6,633 nucleotides of DNA from QHXN01 sp040509515 (GTDB taxonomy: Bacteria; Acidobacteriota; Blastocatellia; Pyrinomonadales; Pyrinomonadaceae), in assembly GCA_040509515.1 (NCBI GenBank), contig JBEVKV010000509.1, positions 1 to 6,633 on the forward strand, written 5' to 3'. Positions 5,648 to 6,633 of the stretch are shown in pieces. The position numbers and the translations under genes were made by a program. The notes under the pieces were generated by a model that made no database searches, was not told the DNA's origin, and saw only the letters and a program-made list of their open reading frames with translations. Within the stretch, counting starts at the first letter, position 1; the number at the start of each line of letters is the position of its first letter.

Positions 5648-6502
5648 ATGTCCAGACACCGTGGGGACTGGGACGACGACTTTTACGCGGGCGAGCCGCG
5701 GCCGCGACGCCGCGACGACGGGCCGGAGTTCGGCCCGCCTCGGGGCCGCTACGAGCACGACGAGCGCGACGTGCCGCGCGGCGGGCGACACTTCGGCGTG
5801 CGCGGCGACTACGACGACCGCGCTTACGGGCGCGGCGACTTCTACCGCGACGACTACTACGCGGGGCGCGGCTCTCGCGAAGATGCCGGGCGCGACTTCC
5901 GCGAAGACCTTGAGCACCGTCGCCGTCTGCCGCCCGCGCCGCCGCGCGAGGGCTACGGGCGCGGGCCGCAGCGGGGCGGCGCGACGCGCTCGCACCTGCG
6001 CTGCCGCGACATCATGACGCGCGACGTGACGGTCGCCGCGCGCGAGACCACGCTCGAAGAGGTCGCGCGCATGATGCGCGAAGAGGACACGGGCGTCATC
6101 CCCATCGTCGAGCAGGGCGAGACCAACTCCGACTCGGTCACGGAAGTCCAGCGCGTGCCCGCGCGCACGAGCGCCAACGGCCGCCTCGTCGGGCTCATCA
6201 CAGACCGCGACATCGTCGTGCGCGCCATCGCCGAGGGGCGCGACCCGCGCACCACGCGCGCCGAAGAGGTGATGACGAAGGAGTTGCACACCGTCCGCCC
6301 CAACGACCGCGTCATCGAGGCCATCCGGCGGATGGGCGACAAGCAGGTGCGCCGCCTCCCCGTCGTAGACCGCGAGGGGAATTTGCGCGGCATCATCTCG
6401 ATGGCCGACATCGCGCTCGAAACCGAGGCCGACCGCGAGCTGGGCGAGGCGCTCGAAGAAATCTCAAGCGGCTCGTCATTCTGGAACAGAATCTTTGCGT
6501 GA
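5648..6502 (+). CDS. Two-CBS-domain protein with Arg/Asp/Gly/Tyr-rich disordered N-terminus
   Basis: A 284-residue cytoplasmic protein. Residues 1-118 are low complexity, with about 27 Arg, about 17 Asp, many Gly and Tyr, RG/RGG-like pairs and no Lys: an intrinsically disordered tail. Residues 119-262 hold two CBS motifs, CRDIMTRDV...GLITDRDIVVRAI and EEVMTKELHTV...GIISMADIALE; such Bateman pairs commonly bind adenosyl nucleotides. CBS1 carries an insert of about 22 residues (156-178, QGETNSDSV...TSANGR) between the IPIVE strand and the GLITDRDI strand. The C-terminus ends in an aromatic SSFWNRIF. No catalytic domain is seen, so it is probably a sensor, chaperone-like or regulatory module. 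GGAGG lies 6 nt before the ATG at 5648, which settles the start over an in-frame GTG at 5603. The TGA stop is part of the next heptad repeat. Confidence 0.9.
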   Translation: MSRHRGDWDDDFYAGEPRPRRRDDGPEFGPPRGRYEHDERDVPRGGRHFGVRGDYDDRAYGRGDFYRDDYYAGRGSREDAGRDFREDLEHRRRLPPAPPREGYGRGPQRGGATRSHLRCRDIMTRDVTVAARETTLEEVARMMREEDTGVIPIVEQGETNSDSVTEVQRVPARTSANGRLVGLITDRDIVVRAIAEGRDPRTTRAEEVMTKELHTVRPNDRVIEAIRRMGDKQVRRLPVVDREGNLRGIISMADIALETEADRELGEALEEISSGSSFWNRIFA

Positions 6503-6586
6503 ACCGTGAACCGTGACGAGATAAAAGCCGCTCTTACTCGTCACGGTTCACGGTTCATGCCCTTGTCACGGTTCACGGTTTACGTT
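6499..6586 (+). repeat. Heptad-repeat hairpin after the CBS gene
   Basis: A perfect 21-bp inverted repeat (6500-6520 with 6537-6557) has a 16-nt loop that can add a TAA/TTA stem. It is tiled in sevens: GTGAACC, GTGAACC, GTGACGA, GATAAAA on the left; TCACGGT, TCACGGT, TCATGCC on the right, then a second right-hand set TCACGGT, TCACGGT, TTACGTT (6566-6586). The 15-nt block at 6541-6555 is repeated exactly at 6566-6580, so the single left arm can pair with either of two right arms. The CBS stop codon TGA (6500-6502) is inside the first heptad, and the next gene's ATG follows the last unit by 3 nt. Confidence 0.87.
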
Positions 6587-6589
6587 CTT

Positions 6590-6633
6590 ATGGCGAAATC
6601 AATCGAGCGTTACCTGCGGATGATGCCGAAGAC
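6590..6633 (+). CDS. Start of an unidentified gene (truncated by window end)
   Basis: ATG at 6590 opens a frame reading M-A-K-S-I-E-R-Y-L-R-M-M-P-K before the window ends. Too little is present to name the product. The start is supported by position (3 nt after the last repeat unit) and by the 9-base context TCTTATGGC, identical to that at the ferredoxin start (3820-3828). No Shine-Dalgarno is seen in the preceding repeat-derived sequence. Confidence 0.5.
   Translation, partial: MAKSIERYLRMMPK

Noticed and set aside
3748..6586. CRISPR array made of the regular repeats
   Set aside because: Units are 7 nt, directly tandem without spacers, and arranged as inverted arms; no cas gene is present.

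Overview
The window is a GC-rich (by eye about 65%) stretch of a bacterial chromosome with compact housekeeping genes: fumarase, quinolinate synthase, a small ferredoxin, a Rieske protein, a SIMPL-domain protein and a CBS-domain protein. The gene set and the repetitive inter-gene hairpins would fit an Acidobacteriota (Blastocatellia-like) soil lineage, but that assignment is inference from general character. No rRNA, tRNA, transposase, phage gene or CRISPR array is visible.

Layout. Positions 15-640 hold a tandem duplication on the minus strand: two small secreted peptides of 82 and 83 residues with identical signal peptides, ten cysteines at identical positions and otherwise diverged mature parts. 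Positions 627-1022 are non-coding and contain the probable fumC promoter. fumC (1023-2435, +) ends in a 13-bp GC-rich terminator-like hairpin. nadA (2614-3744, +) follows, then a 77-residue single-cluster ferredoxin (3824-4057, +) that converges on a Rieske [2Fe-2S] protein (4135-4491, -). A divergent spacer leads to an exported SIMPL (DUF541) protein (4659-5429, +). After a further repeat-rich spacer comes a two-CBS protein with a long Arg/Asp/Gly/Tyr-rich disordered N-terminus (5648-6502, +). The first 14 codons of another gene start at 6590.

How the genes fit together. Fumarase supplies and drains fumarate and malate in the TCA cycle. NadA makes quinolinate for NAD from iminoaspartate and dihydroxyacetone phosphate; nadB and nadC are not in the window. 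Three neighbouring products (NadA, ferredoxin, Rieske protein) carry iron-sulfur clusters, which is suggestive only. The SIMPL and CBS proteins look like envelope or stress-related and ligand-sensing accessory proteins.

The two most unusual features are: (1) the paired Cys-rich secreted peptides, with an invariant leader and a diverged mature part; (2) a family of inter-gene hairpins built from tandem 7-nucleotide repeats that differ in sequence between spacers but share the period and the architecture. These begin at or inside the stop codon of the upstream gene and, in two cases, run up to the start codon of the next gene, which then lacks a Shine-Dalgarno sequence.
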